A stretch of DNA of 64,000 nt from JBLHKS01 sp047620505 (GTDB lineage: Bacteria > Verrucomicrobiota > Verrucomicrobiia > Verrucomicrobiales > DEV007): contig JBLHKS010000011.1 of assembly GCA_047620505.1 (NCBI GenBank), positions 9,500-73,499 of the forward strand. Direction: 5' to 3'. A model generated the notes under the pieces. It did not search any database. It worked only from the letters and a program-made list of their open reading frames with translations, and was not told the origin of the DNA. Both the position numbers and the translations under genes were made by a program. Below are positions 26,500 to 35,463 of this stretch, piece by piece (the first letter of the stretch is position 1; every line of letters starts with the position of its first letter).

Positions 26500-28800
26500 T
26501 CAAGCCTCAAGCTGGGCGACGCCTCGAGCGACGAGCAGCAGTTTTTCCCGGGTCCCGGGTTCAAATTCGTTGTCGTGATGCAGAACGCTCAAGCAGGTAT
26601 CTCCTTCAGCAAAGAAACTGATCACGCCGCGGCCAGTCTGCAAAGTAAAGGCCTCAGACGAGCTGAATCCCAAGTCCGTAGCGAGGTTACGAACTTTGTT
26701 GTAAATCGCCGGGGCCTGGGCTGCGAGCTGCTCATTTTCAGGATCGCCTGCGCGTTTCGCGGCAATCGCGCCGCCTCGAACCACCACCGCACCCTGGATG
26801 TCTTTCCACTGGCAAACGCGGTCCAGTACGGTTTGGAAGGAGAAGGCCTGGCTGCCGCCGAAAATCGCGCGCAGTTCAATATCGCGCATCGGTCCATCGA
26901 AGCCCAAACCGCCCAACGCGGCAGCAGATGCTGGCGGAGTTGGCGCTGGGGATGGACGTGGAGTCCGGGCCGAAATTGAATTCGACGCTGCGACCGGAGC
27001 TGGAATTGGCGCGGGCGCCGGGGTGGGAGCCGCGACAGCTGGCGGGCGCGAAACTCGAGCCGGACGAGCCGGAATTTCGTCGAGAGAATCCAGCTGGGGA
27101 GCCTCCTTCTTTCGAGGGCTATAGTCTGGTGAAGGGAGAAATGGGTTCAGATCATCGCCTCCAGCTGCAGGCGGTTCTGCGATGGGAGGAGCCGGGGTTG
27201 GATTCACGCGTTGCGCCCGGGCCGATCGAGCCCGCGCGACAGCAAAAGGATTGTCATCGGTCGAATCAGGAGCTGGAGCCGGGGCTTGTGGTTCAGGTTC
27301 GACCGGAGCCCTCTTGCTGGGTTCGTAGCCGTTCCCATTTCCGTTTCCGGCTTGAATCGTCTCCTGCTGTTTCGGCTCTTCAACTCTGAACGGGTTTTTC
27401 TCGTCCCCCCCTACATTGGCTGCGGCGCTTTCTGCAAAGGCTCCAGCCGGCTTGGCGATCGGCCTTTCCGGCTGCGGGCGTTGCGGCGGAGGTGAGATTT
27501 CGACAATTTGTCTCGCCTCTTCGCGAGCTGCGTCAGAAAACGGCGTTACGATCGCGGCGGGCGGAGAATCCTCGGCCACTCTCGCTCGAACTGGCGGAGA
27601 CGGCACGAACGCTTCAGCCTCAGGGGCCGAATCGGCGTCGCTCGGCAGCTGGTGAAAGATATCCTTGAGTGGAATTGAAATCTCAGCGTTTGGATTGGCG
27701 TGGAGCAGCGTCTCCTGGCTCAAATCGTCGACGTAATTGGTTAATTCTCTGATCGTCAGCGATACACGGCCAGTGGCGAGTTGCGATTTGATCGATTCGA
27801 GCGGAATCCGAGCCTGGCCGGCCGGCGGCAGCGATTCCAGGGAGATCCCTAGAAGATGAGGCTGTGCGCCTCGCAAGAGCTGGGGCACTCCAAAAATGAG
27901 AACCGAACCAGAATTGTCGGCCGGCACTGGAGGCCTTGCCGCCGGTGGCGGAGGAACCGGGCGATCGAGCGTTTCGATGACCTGGAACGGAGTTACGACT
28001 GAGATGTTCGCCGTTTTTTTGTTCGCGGGCGCGGCCTGAGCCACAGCGGTGACCGCGCGGTCTTCCACGATTGGCTTGAAGGGTGACGGCGGCTGAGGCA
28101 CGAAATCGACCCGAGGAGCTGGAGCCGGATTGGATTGCTCGCGGACCTCAAACGGATCAAATCCGGCTGCCGGCGGCTGACCGCCGAGATCTCCCAAGCT
28201 TCCAGCATGTCCGTTTCCGTTTCCGTTTCCATTTCCGTTCGACGGCGCAACTTGGAACGGTGAAGAATTGGCCGCTCCGTTTCCATTATTCGAATGCGCG
28301 GGCTTTTCCACGACGGAGAATGGGCTCGATCCGGGAGGCGGAGGCGAAATTGTCGGCTGAAGGCGTCCGGCGACGGTCGTGGCTCCCCGAATTGGAAGCG
28401 GCAGCGAGATCGCCGCGTCGTTCACGTCTGAGATCGGCTGGGCAAACAAATGCGGACAAGCCTTATAAATTCGGGAAAGAGAAGTTTTCAGCAGCTGCTG
28501 GCTCGGATCCTCCGCGGAAACCGGCAATTGAAGCGTAATTGGTGCGTTCGGAGGTGCTGCCGTTGAAAGCAGGTAATCCGGAATCAGCTCCATCAGCGTT
28601 CCAGGATGAAAAATATAGGCTTTGGACGGCAGCGTGGAGACTGGCTGAAATCCATTGGAGTTTGGGCCCGCGTGAGCTGGATAAACTGGGTTTTCGGATC
28701 CAGGAGCCGATTGAGCGTCCGCATGCGAGGGGTGACGCCCGCTGCCGATCGGGGGCATATTCTCTTCTTTTGCGAAGAGGTCTCGAAACTGAAATGCCAT
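26500..28800 (-). CDS. Large Pro-rich protein with nine PF motifs and C-terminal roadblock domain
   Basis: 766 residues. Two internal repeats of about 80 residues lie near 60-138 and 299-384 (AYIFHPGTLMELIPDYLL against VLIFGVPQLLRGAQPHLL, each ending I-S-[LI]-P-L). A long disordered Pro/Ala/Asn-rich region carries nine short motifs of the form [S/T/D/N]-P-F at residues 159, 180, 215, 239, 270, 419, 469, 517 and 552. Most continue as PFxV. A Gly-Asn tract lies near 189-198. The last ~130 residues form a roadblock/LC7 domain (YWKDIQG-like core, AVVVRGGAIAAKRAG). It lies 17 bases upstream of the GTPase on the same strand and probably scaffolds the GTPase with repeated short-motif contacts. Not matched to any named family. 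Confidence 0.68.
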   Translation of the reverse strand: MAFQFRDLFAKEENMPPIGSGRHPSHADAQSAPGSENPVYPAHAGPNSNGFQPVSTLPSKAYIFHPGTLMELIPDYLLSTAAPPNAPITLQLPVSAEDPSQQLLKTSLSRIYKACPHLFAQPISDVNDAAISLPLPIRGATTVAGRLQPTISPPPPGSSPFSVVEKPAHSNNGNGAANSSPFQVAPSNGNGNGNGNGHAGSLGDLGGQPPAAGFDPFEVREQSNPAPAPRVDFVPQPPSPFKPIVEDRAVTAVAQAAPANKKTANISVVTPFQVIETLDRPVPPPPAARPPVPADNSGSVLIFGVPQLLRGAQPHLLGISLESLPPAGQARIPLESIKSQLATGRVSLTIRELTNYVDDLSQETLLHANPNAEISIPLKDIFHQLPSDADSAPEAEAFVPSPPVRARVAEDSPPAAIVTPFSDAAREEARQIVEISPPPQRPQPERPIAKPAGAFAESAAANVGGDEKNPFRVEEPKQQETIQAGNGNGNGYEPSKRAPVEPEPQAPAPAPDSTDDNPFAVARARSARAQRVNPTPAPPIAEPPAAGGDDLNPFLPSPDYSPRKKEAPQLDSLDEIPARPARVSRPPAVAAPTPAPAPIPAPVAASNSISARTPRPSPAPTPPASAAALGGLGFDGPMRDIELRAIFGGSQAFSFQTVLDRVCQWKDIQGAVVVRGGAIAAKRAGDPENEQLAAQAPAIYNKVRNLATDLGFSSSEAFTLQTGRGVISFFAEGDTCLSVLHHDNEFEPGTREKLLLVARGVAQLEA
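28211..28240. repeat. GTTTCC hexanucleotide tandem repeat
   Basis: Three exact gtttcc units followed by atttcc, inside the large roadblock gene where they encode the Gly-Asn tract. Such a repeat can gain or lose units without a frameshift, because six is a multiple of three. A shorter copy lies near 27341-27350. Confidence 0.7.
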
Positions 28801-28935
28801 GCAAAGAGTGGCCGCAAAGCCGCGTTAGGAAGTTGGAGGAGGGGGAACCTTCAGACGGATGAAATTCGAGCGAAGTTTATTCGGTTTTTATAAAAATTAC
28901 AGCAAGTTTTAAAATTATTCCGCCTCTGATCATTT

Positions 28936-30489
28936 TTAGGGCCGCGACCAGCTTTTCCGAACCACCGAATCCAAGGCCAGATGGGGCATTCCGTTTTCGA
29001 ACTTGTCCCAGTGCACCATCACTTCCGCTGCCAGCGGCTCGCTTTCCCAGCTCAATTCTTCAGCCAGTCGTTTTCCCGCTTCTGACTCGATTGGCACAAA
29101 CGCATATTGAGTCAATCCCGGGTAAGGCGGGTCGATTTTGTAGCAGATCAGCGAGTCGACATCTGGAATCTGATCGCGATCCGCCTCGTGATATGAAATC
29201 CGCTGGATGACGACTCGGAAGGCCGCCGGCTGGCTTGGTTTCTCAGCCGCGAATTTTTCGAATTTGCGATCACGAAATTCTGTAAACAGCTCCCAATCGA
29301 CAAAATGCTCTTTTTCCTGCTCGCGAACGATTACCGGAAACCCGTCCTCGTCCGGCAGCGTCAGAAAAAACACGAACATGTTGCCGCCGGATTCGTGCTG
29401 CTCGCTGTGGAAAAAATCCAGACGGTAGTCGCGGACCGGTGGATCATTTTGATCCGCATAATAAGCCTTTAGCTCCGCCTTGAGCTTGTCTCCGTTGTGA
29501 ACAAAGGCGGCTCGCTCTTCCCAGCTCGCAGCTTGGAGGAACTCTTGAATCGCCTGACGGGCCGGACCGAGGATTCCGGTCGGGGGATCGGTTGAGATTT
29601 CAGGACTGCCAACGCCCGTGTCCGTGATCACGCTGGTCGCGTTGTTCGCGTCGCTGATTTGAACCGGTGCCTCAGGAACGATGGCCGCAGGGTCAGGCAC
29701 GGGAGTTTCGATAATCGTAATCGGCGGAGCTGGATCCGTTACCGCGACTGCATCTTCGGGAAGGGCTACCGGCTCAGCGACAGCCGGCGTTGCTGCGGGT
29801 GCAGCAGGCAAAACGGCTTGGATTTCCGCGCGAGACGGCGTGTTGCCGACGGAATCTCCATCGCCGCCGATCACGCCCATTTTCCAAAGCAGATAGCCGA
29901 TTGCTCCCAGGAGAACCACGACCAGACCCGCCAGCAGCCAGGGAAACGGCTGTTTTGTCCGACTGTATTGAAGCGCTGGAGTTGGATGGACGAGCGGAAT
30001 TCCGGAACCTTGAGACTGCGGAGTTGCGCCGGGATCAACGATGCCGCCGCCAGCAGCTGCTGCGGTTGAAGAATGCGTAAGGCCCATCGCGACCCCGAGC
30101 CCGGCTGGCTGACCGGCTTGCGGCGAAGGGCTCGTCCCGACATAATTCTGAGAATCAAGCGCTACCCCGTTGGGCTGATAACCGCGTTGGGGTTGCGGCT
30201 GCGGATTCACGGGCACGCGATGCTGCTGAGGATGCGAGGGCAGCTCGGGCTCTGGAACGGATGTCGAAGGCAGCCCTGCTTCAGCCGGCGTTTCCAGCGG
30301 CATCGTACTTTGCTGAAGCCGCGTGTCGAAGCCTGGCTGCGGTAGCGGCTGCGTCGATCTGGGAGCCGTGATCTCGACCGAGCACATCGGACAGGGTCCG
30401 GTTTGACCGGCCAGCGCGATGCTGACCTGGAGTTTTGCGCTGCACGATGGGCAGGTGAAAGTAAGCGTATCCGAAGCTGCGGCTTGCAT
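28936..30489 (-). CDS. Zinc-ribbon single-pass membrane protein
   Basis: 517 residues. The N-terminus has a CxxC...CxxC zinc ribbon (FTCPSCSAKLQVSIALAG, GPCPMCSVEI). A long Pro/Gln-rich linker leads to one membrane helix near residue 185 (PWLLAGLVVVLLGAIGYLLW). The periplasmic domain after about residue 325 begins FLQAASWEERAAFVHNG and has no family I recognise. Zinc-ribbon membrane proteins of this layout are common in Verrucomicrobiota. It is on the same strand as the GTPase module, 135 bases upstream. Confidence 0.72.
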   Translation of the reverse strand: MQAAASDTLTFTCPSCSAKLQVSIALAGQTGPCPMCSVEITAPRSTQPLPQPGFDTRLQQSTMPLETPAEAGLPSTSVPEPELPSHPQQHRVPVNPQPQPQRGYQPNGVALDSQNYVGTSPSPQAGQPAGLGVAMGLTHSSTAAAAGGGIVDPGATPQSQGSGIPLVHPTPALQYSRTKQPFPWLLAGLVVVLLGAIGYLLWKMGVIGGDGDSVGNTPSRAEIQAVLPAAPAATPAVAEPVALPEDAVAVTDPAPPITIIETPVPDPAAIVPEAPVQISDANNATSVITDTGVGSPEISTDPPTGILGPARQAIQEFLQAASWEERAAFVHNGDKLKAELKAYYADQNDPPVRDYRLDFFHSEQHESGGNMFVFFLTLPDEDGFPVIVREQEKEHFVDWELFTEFRDRKFEKFAAEKPSQPAAFRVVIQRISYHEADRDQIPDVDSLICYKIDPPYPGLTQYAFVPIESEAGKRLAEELSWESEPLAAEVMVHWDKFENGMPHLALDSVVRKSWSRP

Positions 30490-30724
30490 GATCTGGCTGG
30501 GCTGGAAGCGAGTCGAACAGTTGTTGGGTTAGCTGTTCGACTTATAACAATGTCAGGAGGCCATAGTGAACGATATTTACTATTAGCCGATAATTAAGAA
30601 AGCCTAAGTATTTAGCACGTCAAACGGTCTTCTACAATTCTACGACGCATTTTTGCTTCGATTTCTCTGGAGGCTTTCTGGGAATTCTGACATTCTCATG
30701 GTTTTCACAAACCTCCCTTCAGAC
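30490..30724. promoter_or_regulatory. Divergent intergenic region
   Basis: Separates the zinc-ribbon gene from the small lipoprotein gene. It is relatively AT rich around 30541-30640 (catagtgaacgatatttact and taattaagaaagcctaagta). Promoters for both directions are expected; no terminator or structured RNA was recognised. Confidence 0.3.
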
Positions 30725-31015
30725 ATGAAATCTCGTTTCTCGATTCACCGCCTCATGATCGCTGCCCTCGTTGCGATCTCTCTTTCGCTCAGCAGCTGCT
30801 ACAATTATCGCTACATGACGCCGACTCAGCGCGGCGCGACCAACGGTGCTCTCATCGGCGCTCTCGCCGGCGGCCTCATCGGCTCTGGCGACGGAAATTG
30901 GGGCAAAGGCGCGATTGTCGGTGCCCTGGCCGGCGGTCTTGTCGGTGGCTCACTCGGCTACAATCGCGAAAGACGCGGTTACTACGGACCTCGCCACTAT
31001 GCTGGCTACCGCTAA
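30725..31015 (+). CDS. Small glycine-zipper lipoprotein
   Basis: 96 residues from the ATG at 30725. The signal peptide ends in LSLSSCYNY, a plausible lipobox with Cys26 as lipidation site. The mature part is a glycine zipper: NGALIGALAGGLIGSGDG followed by GAIVGALAGGLVGGSLG. These zippers insert into membranes and resemble SlyB/Pcp-type outer-membrane lipoproteins. An earlier ATG at 30653 lacks a signal peptide at its N-terminus. The iterated palindrome encodes the Ser-Ser-Cys of the lipobox. Its stop overlaps that of the convergent RDD gene. Confidence 0.82.
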   Translation: MKSRFSIHRLMIAALVAISLSLSSCYNYRYMTPTQRGATNGALIGALAGGLIGSGDGNWGKGAIVGALAGGLVGGSLGYNRERRGYYGPRHYAGYR

Positions 31016-31620
31016 GCGTCGGCAGTTTCCGGATTCGGCGAAATCGGCGGTGGCAACGGCGGTGGGGTTTTCTTCGTCCGCACGATCACCGTGCCGCTGA
31101 TCAAATCGTGCCAACCGCGATTGCGGCGATCCACGAGGATCCAGAAAAAGCCCAACAAAAGCGGAATCTGCATCAGCCACGTCTGGAAAAGCGGTCCGTA
31201 CCTCTCCATCTGCTCCAATTCCGGATTTCTCAACGCCATCAGCCGGAGAATCGGGACTGGCGTGAACGAAATGATGTAGCCGAAAAACCGAAGCACCAGC
31301 CGCCCTGGATGCGGGCGGTCGCCTGTTTTCAAGTCGACGATTTTCAGGTTGCAGATCCGTTTCCCCGGCGTCGTCTGCCAGTACCGCCACATCAAAACGA
31401 CGCCTGTCAGCAGGGCCAGATTTACTGGAATTCGAATCCACCAGCTGATCTCAATCGTCTTCTTAAAGTCGGTTTCGCCCGTCTTGAGCGTTTCGATCAG
31501 CTGAGGAATCGAAAACACGCATGAGATCGCAAAAATGATGGCGACGTCGATCGATTTGGCGAGCAATCGAATACCGAAGCTCGCGCCGACGATCGGGTCG
31601 GATCCTGAGGACTGCGACAT
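31012..31620 (-). CDS. RDD-family membrane protein
   Basis: 202 residues from the ATG at 31620. RDD signature: SFGIRLLAKSIDVAIIFAIS at the start, TTPGKRICNLKIVDLKTGDR in the middle and RRNRGWHDLISGTVIV near the end. Three to four hydrophobic helices are visible. RDD proteins are small membrane proteins with ion-exchange or unknown roles. The stop codons of this and the convergent lipoprotein gene share two bases. Confidence 0.85.
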   Translation of the reverse strand: MSQSSGSDPIVGASFGIRLLAKSIDVAIIFAISCVFSIPQLIETLKTGETDFKKTIEISWWIRIPVNLALLTGVVLMWRYWQTTPGKRICNLKIVDLKTGDRPHPGRLVLRFFGYIISFTPVPILRLMALRNPELEQMERYGPLFQTWLMQIPLLLGFFWILVDRRNRGWHDLISGTVIVRTKKTPPPLPPPISPNPETADA

Positions 31621-31653
31621 GAATGAATTTCCCTGGAGCAAGCCCCAGAACGG

Positions 31654-32241
31654 TCAGGCGACCTTCGCGATCGCGTTCATGCTCAACGACGGATTGCGGT
31701 AAGCGGTCTTCGAGCCGGAAGGCACGTCGCTGCCGACGATCGCGTTGAACGAAAGGCGTTTGTCGCTCAGAAAGGCCGGATACATGATCGATTCGCCTTT
31801 GATCGAGACCGAGCAAATGTGGTTTTTGCCGAATTTCTGGATTCGCAGCTGGCAGGTTAGCGGGCGATGCGGAAGGAGCGGCGCGGAATTCAGGTAGCCG
31901 AGCGTGCCAGCTCCGTTGAGCGCGTCGATCACCGCTCCAGTGCTTGGGTCGATGGCGATCGCGAGCCCCTTCGTGTAGTCCGGGCTGACGAGGCCGCACA
32001 GCAGCTGCTGGCGGATTTGATCATGACGAAGCTCGACGTCAAAGCTGACCTCTGAGTTGAATTCAGTGACTCGGGAAGCATCAACGATTGTGATGCCAAA
32101 GGCTTCAGGCAAAGGGTGAACCGCGTTGGTCTTCATGATGATTTTGGAGCGAGAGCTGACGAATTCCCCACCGGTCGATTGGGTCGGAACCGGGGAAGGA
32201 AGACGGATTAGTTTTGAGGAGGAGGTAGAACGGGTGGTCAT
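31654..32241 (-). CDS. Hypothetical protein
   Basis: 195 residues from 32241, or 160 from Met36 at 32136. No family is recognised. The mature-looking part alternates beta-strand patterns (VSFDVELRHDQIRQQLLCGL, GLAIAIDPSTGAVIDALNG, CSVSIKGESIMYPAFLSD), as in lectin/LamG-like sandwiches, but the match is weak. No signal peptide is evident. It lies 33 bases upstream of the RDD start and may be co-transcribed. Confidence 0.55.
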   Translation of the reverse strand: MTTRSTSSSKLIRLPSPVPTQSTGGEFVSSRSKIIMKTNAVHPLPEAFGITIVDASRVTEFNSEVSFDVELRHDQIRQQLLCGLVSPDYTKGLAIAIDPSTGAVIDALNGAGTLGYLNSAPLLPHRPLTCQLRIQKFGKNHICSVSIKGESIMYPAFLSDKRLSFNAIVGSDVPSGSKTAYRNPSLSMNAIAKVA

Positions 32242-32472
32242 GGTTGTCGGGAATTGACAGTTTTAGAAGAATAAGGGGAAATAAGAATTTCCACAACACG
32301 AACAATAACAAAAATTTTCAAATTCAGGCAAGTAGAAATATAAATTTTTCTTAATTTTCAAAATCACACCCTTTTCTGAGTCCTGACGGAGCCAGAATCA
32401 CAAAAAATGAGCGTGCGGTTTTTGACGGTGCATCGCCTGGACGGACTCAAAGTTTTGTTCCAATATTTTCTC
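32242..32472. promoter_or_regulatory. AT-rich divergent promoter region
   Basis: Between the hypothetical gene and the PQQ gene. It is strongly AT rich (aacaaaaattttcaaattca; aatataaatttttcttaatt). It must hold promoters for both directions; no specific sites are called. Confidence 0.35.
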
Positions 32473-33765
32473 ATGATAAAATCCCGCCTCGTCCTTCTCC
32501 TGGCTGCCTTGGTGCCAGGTTTCGTTTTAACTCAGCCGAGTTCGCTCCTCGCGGGCGACTGGACTCAGTTTCGCGGACCCGGCGGACGAGCGACGAGCGA
32601 CGCCACGACCGTTCCAGCTGAGTTCACCGAGGAAGATTACAATTGGAAAATCGATCTGCCTGGCCTTGGCCACGGATCGCCGGTTGTCTTCGGCGAAAAA
32701 CTTTTCCTCACCGTCGTAACCGCAGACAGCGAGCGAAAAGTGATCTGCTACGACACAAAGGATGGCGAAATCAGCTGGCAATGGGCGCAGAAATTCGATA
32801 AACACGGCAAGCACGATTTTAACGAATTCGCGTCGACAACACCCTGCCTTGACGATAAGGCGCTCTACATTTCCTGGTCCTCCGGCACCAATTTTCACGC
32901 AATCGCGCTGAATCACAACGGGCAGCTGCTGTGGGAGCGCGAGCTCGGCGGCTTCAAAGGCGATCACGGCAGCGGCACTTCACCCGTGCTCGTCGGCGGA
33001 AATCTTTTTCTCTTCTGGGACGAGCTCGGCAAACAGCGCACGAGCTACGCGATGATCGACGCGGGTTCCGGCGAGACGATCTGGAAACACGTCCGCGATT
33101 GGCCCAGCGATCGCAAAGAACTGAAAACGACCTACAGCACGCCGACACTTTTCGAGAATTCCAAGGGCGAGACGGAAATTCTCGTCTCCAGCATGGCTTT
33201 CGGAATCCAGAGTCTCGATCCGCAAACCGGCGAGGAAAACTGGCGTTTCGACGAGCAAGCCGGTGTCCGAACCGTCGCGTCCCCGGTGGTTGAGGACGGC
33301 GTGATTTTCGCGACCTGGGGCTCTGGAAACGGGGCGAAAGCCCACGCCGCGATCATCGCCGGCAGCGAAAACGAGGACGGGAAGCCGACGATCGCCTGGA
33401 AGTGGGACAGCAACAAGGGACTGCCCTACGTTCCGACTCCCCTCGCCCACAACGGCCTGCTTTACATGTGGAACGACGCGGGCGTGCTCACTTGCGTTCG
33501 TGCGAAAGATGGCGAGGTCGTTTTTGGCCCGGAACGCGTCTCCGGCCGCTATTTCAGCAATCCAATTCTGATCGGCGACAAGATTTATTGCGGAAGTCGC
33601 GAAGACAGCGAAGGCGGCCCGGCGATCGTCGTGGTCGAAGCCAGCGAGACCTTCAAAATCCTCGCTCGCAATCCGCTTGAGGCCGGCGTGAACGCGACTC
33701 CGGCTGTCGCCGATGGAAAACTTTTCATTCGGACGGACAAGCACCTGATTTCGGTCGGCGGATGA
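32473..33765 (+). CDS. Exported PQQ-like beta-propeller protein
   Basis: 430 residues from the ATG at 32473, chosen because it starts a signal peptide (MIKSRLVLLLAALVPGFVLT). The mature protein begins DWTQFRGPGGRATSDATT, the WxQFRGPxxxG opening common in planctomycetal and verrucomicrobial PQQ-like proteins. Repeated propeller blades end in patterns such as YDTKDGEISWQWAQKF and LDPQTGEENWRF. No quinoprotein active-site residues are evident, so it is likely a structural or binding propeller. The stop overlaps the next ATG by 4 bases. Confidence 0.85.
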   Translation: MIKSRLVLLLAALVPGFVLTQPSSLLAGDWTQFRGPGGRATSDATTVPAEFTEEDYNWKIDLPGLGHGSPVVFGEKLFLTVVTADSERKVICYDTKDGEISWQWAQKFDKHGKHDFNEFASTTPCLDDKALYISWSSGTNFHAIALNHNGQLLWERELGGFKGDHGSGTSPVLVGGNLFLFWDELGKQRTSYAMIDAGSGETIWKHVRDWPSDRKELKTTYSTPTLFENSKGETEILVSSMAFGIQSLDPQTGEENWRFDEQAGVRTVASPVVEDGVIFATWGSGNGAKAHAAIIAGSENEDGKPTIAWKWDSNKGLPYVPTPLAHNGLLYMWNDAGVLTCVRAKDGEVVFGPERVSGRYFSNPILIGDKIYCGSREDSEGGPAIVVVEASETFKILARNPLEAGVNATPAVADGKLFIRTDKHLISVGG

Positions 33766-34823
33766 AAGCGCTCAGGCTGATTTTAACCGGATTTCTCGCA
33801 TCAGCAGCTGCTGGCGCGGCGATCGCGCAGGAACCCGAGGTCAAGACCGGCGGCATGCTCTATTCAAAAGAGCCTCGCCGCACGCTTTCGATTTTCTACC
33901 CAGATAATTGGGACGCCGCCGACAAGCGCCCAGCGCTCGTGATTTTCCGCTGCAACATCCCGGAGCAGCGCGAGCATTTTCGGAAACTCGGCATGGTCGT
34001 GATCAAGCCGCAAACGGCTCCGGTTAACTCGGGAAATCTTCCAAAAATGACCTTGGAAGAAATCGCTGCGGCCGCCAAACCTCGCGACCAGGTTGCCGAC
34101 ACCAAAAGCGCGATCCGCTTCATCCGGGCCAACGCCGCGAAACTCGGAATCGATCCGGAAAAAATCGTCGCGACCGGGACTTCGGGCGGCGGAGACCTCG
34201 CTCTGCAATCGCACTTGAACCAAGCCTTCGAACACGAGCAGGACGACGAATCCGTTTCGTGCAGCCCGGATGCGCTCCTCCTCTACTGCCCGGCTTTTGA
34301 CGGGATCGACATCTGGTTCGTTAAAAGCGCGACGCTCCTCGAACAGACCAAAACCGACGCCCCTGCGTTTTCCCAGCATCTCGAGAACTTCGCCAACACC
34401 GAATCCGAGTACGCGACGCCGCTCAATCATCGTGCGGATTTGATCAAATTGGCGGCTTCGTTAGGAAAAGACGAAGGAATCGATGCGGCTGAAGTCGAGC
34501 GGTTCCAGAAAATTCTCGAGCTTTTCAACAACCGCGATTGGCAGCTGCTCCATCCGGTTGCAGACGCGATGAAAATGTCCGCTTCTCGAATTCTGACTGA
34601 GGAGCCGCTTCCGCCAACTTTGATGCTGTTCGGAACCCGCGATCATCTTCGAGAACCGCAGGAAGCTTTCGTCGAGCATGCGCGAAAACTCGGGCAGAAG
34701 TTCGAAGTTAAAATCTACGAAGGCGGCGGCCACAGTTTCATGACTCAACCCGCGTTTCAGGAGCCCAGCACGCGCGACGTCCAGACCTTTCTGGAGGAAC
34801 GCGGATTCCTCCCAATCAACTGA
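33762..34823 (+). CDS. Secreted alpha/beta hydrolase
   Basis: 353 residues with a signal peptide (MKALRLILTGFLASAAAGAA). The nucleophile elbow GTSGGG places Ser141; FGTRDHL supplies an Asp and GGGHSF the His, completing the serine-hydrolase triad. The family is the carboxylesterase/acetyl-xylan-esterase type; substrate unknown. It overlaps the PQQ gene by 4 bases (ATGA), so the two are co-translated and probably act together outside the cytoplasm. Confidence 0.85.
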   Translation: MKALRLILTGFLASAAAGAAIAQEPEVKTGGMLYSKEPRRTLSIFYPDNWDAADKRPALVIFRCNIPEQREHFRKLGMVVIKPQTAPVNSGNLPKMTLEEIAAAAKPRDQVADTKSAIRFIRANAAKLGIDPEKIVATGTSGGGDLALQSHLNQAFEHEQDDESVSCSPDALLLYCPAFDGIDIWFVKSATLLEQTKTDAPAFSQHLENFANTESEYATPLNHRADLIKLAASLGKDEGIDAAEVERFQKILELFNNRDWQLLHPVADAMKMSASRILTEEPLPPTLMLFGTRDHLREPQEAFVEHARKLGQKFEVKIYEGGGHSFMTQPAFQEPSTRDVQTFLEERGFLPIN

Positions 34824-35463
34824 GCGCCTCACGCAGCTCGCCCAGAAAATCTCGCTCGCCGATCTGGCCTAACGCCGTCAGCTCCGCGCTCAGAACTTCA
34901 AACGCAGGTTCCCCGCAAGCATCCGCGCGACCGCAGTGAGTCAGGCTGACGAAACCCGGATAGTCTGGAAAATTCTGCGGATCGGACTCGCGATCGAAGA
35001 GTGTCAGGACGCCTTCATGGATCGAAAGCGGGTGCATCCAGCAAGTGAACGGTTTGTAAAACCAGGGCTGCTCACCGAGATCAGCTGCCAGGGCCTGAAG
35101 CCCGCATTTCGCGTCGCTCGTCAGAAAAACGCACTGCGTCTGGGCGAAGTGATTCGGGTAGTCAAAAACCCGCTCGGCCATCGGTTCAGCGCGCGTCGCC
35201 GTCTTCAATCCCGAGTACCCGCGCCAGCGATTTCGCACGACCGTCTTCGCCGGAAGATCAAGCCCGAGAGCCTCGAAAAAATCACGATGCTCGTCCACGA
35301 GTTTCGGGATCAGCGCCGCTTCATCGGAATTGAGGTAGGCCCCATCGTGGCAGCAGGTCCCATGGCAAGTTCCCAGATCGCAACCCCGAATCTTTCGGCC
35401 TAACGCGGCGTGATCCAGCTTCACTTCAGCCAGCAGCTGCTGGACGTAGCGCGCGGTTTTCAC
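34816..35463 (-). CDS. Cysteine-rich DUF3109/YkgJ-like protein
   Basis: 215 residues from a GTG at 35463. This start is inferred because the GTG overlaps the stop of the upstream gene (GTGA); a longer frame to 35559 reads through that gene. The N-terminal cluster GCDLGTCHGTCCHDGAY and the later CVFL...KC...TCWMHPL cysteines resemble the metal-binding pattern of DUF3109/YkgJ proteins. Likely Fe or Zn ligation; biochemical role unknown. It overlaps the convergent hydrolase gene by 8 bases. Confidence 0.7.
   Translation of the reverse strand: MKTARYVQQLLAEVKLDHAALGRKIRGCDLGTCHGTCCHDGAYLNSDEAALIPKLVDEHRDFFEALGLDLPAKTVVRNRWRGYSGLKTATRAEPMAERVFDYPNHFAQTQCVFLTSDAKCGLQALAADLGEQPWFYKPFTCWMHPLSIHEGVLTLFDRESDPQNFPDYPGFVSLTHCGRADACGEPAFEVLSAELTALGQIGERDFLGELREALS

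Noticed and set aside
28211..28240. Hexanucleotide repeat as phase-variation switch
   Set aside because: A 6-base unit cannot shift the frame, so it would only change the length of the Gly-Asn tract.
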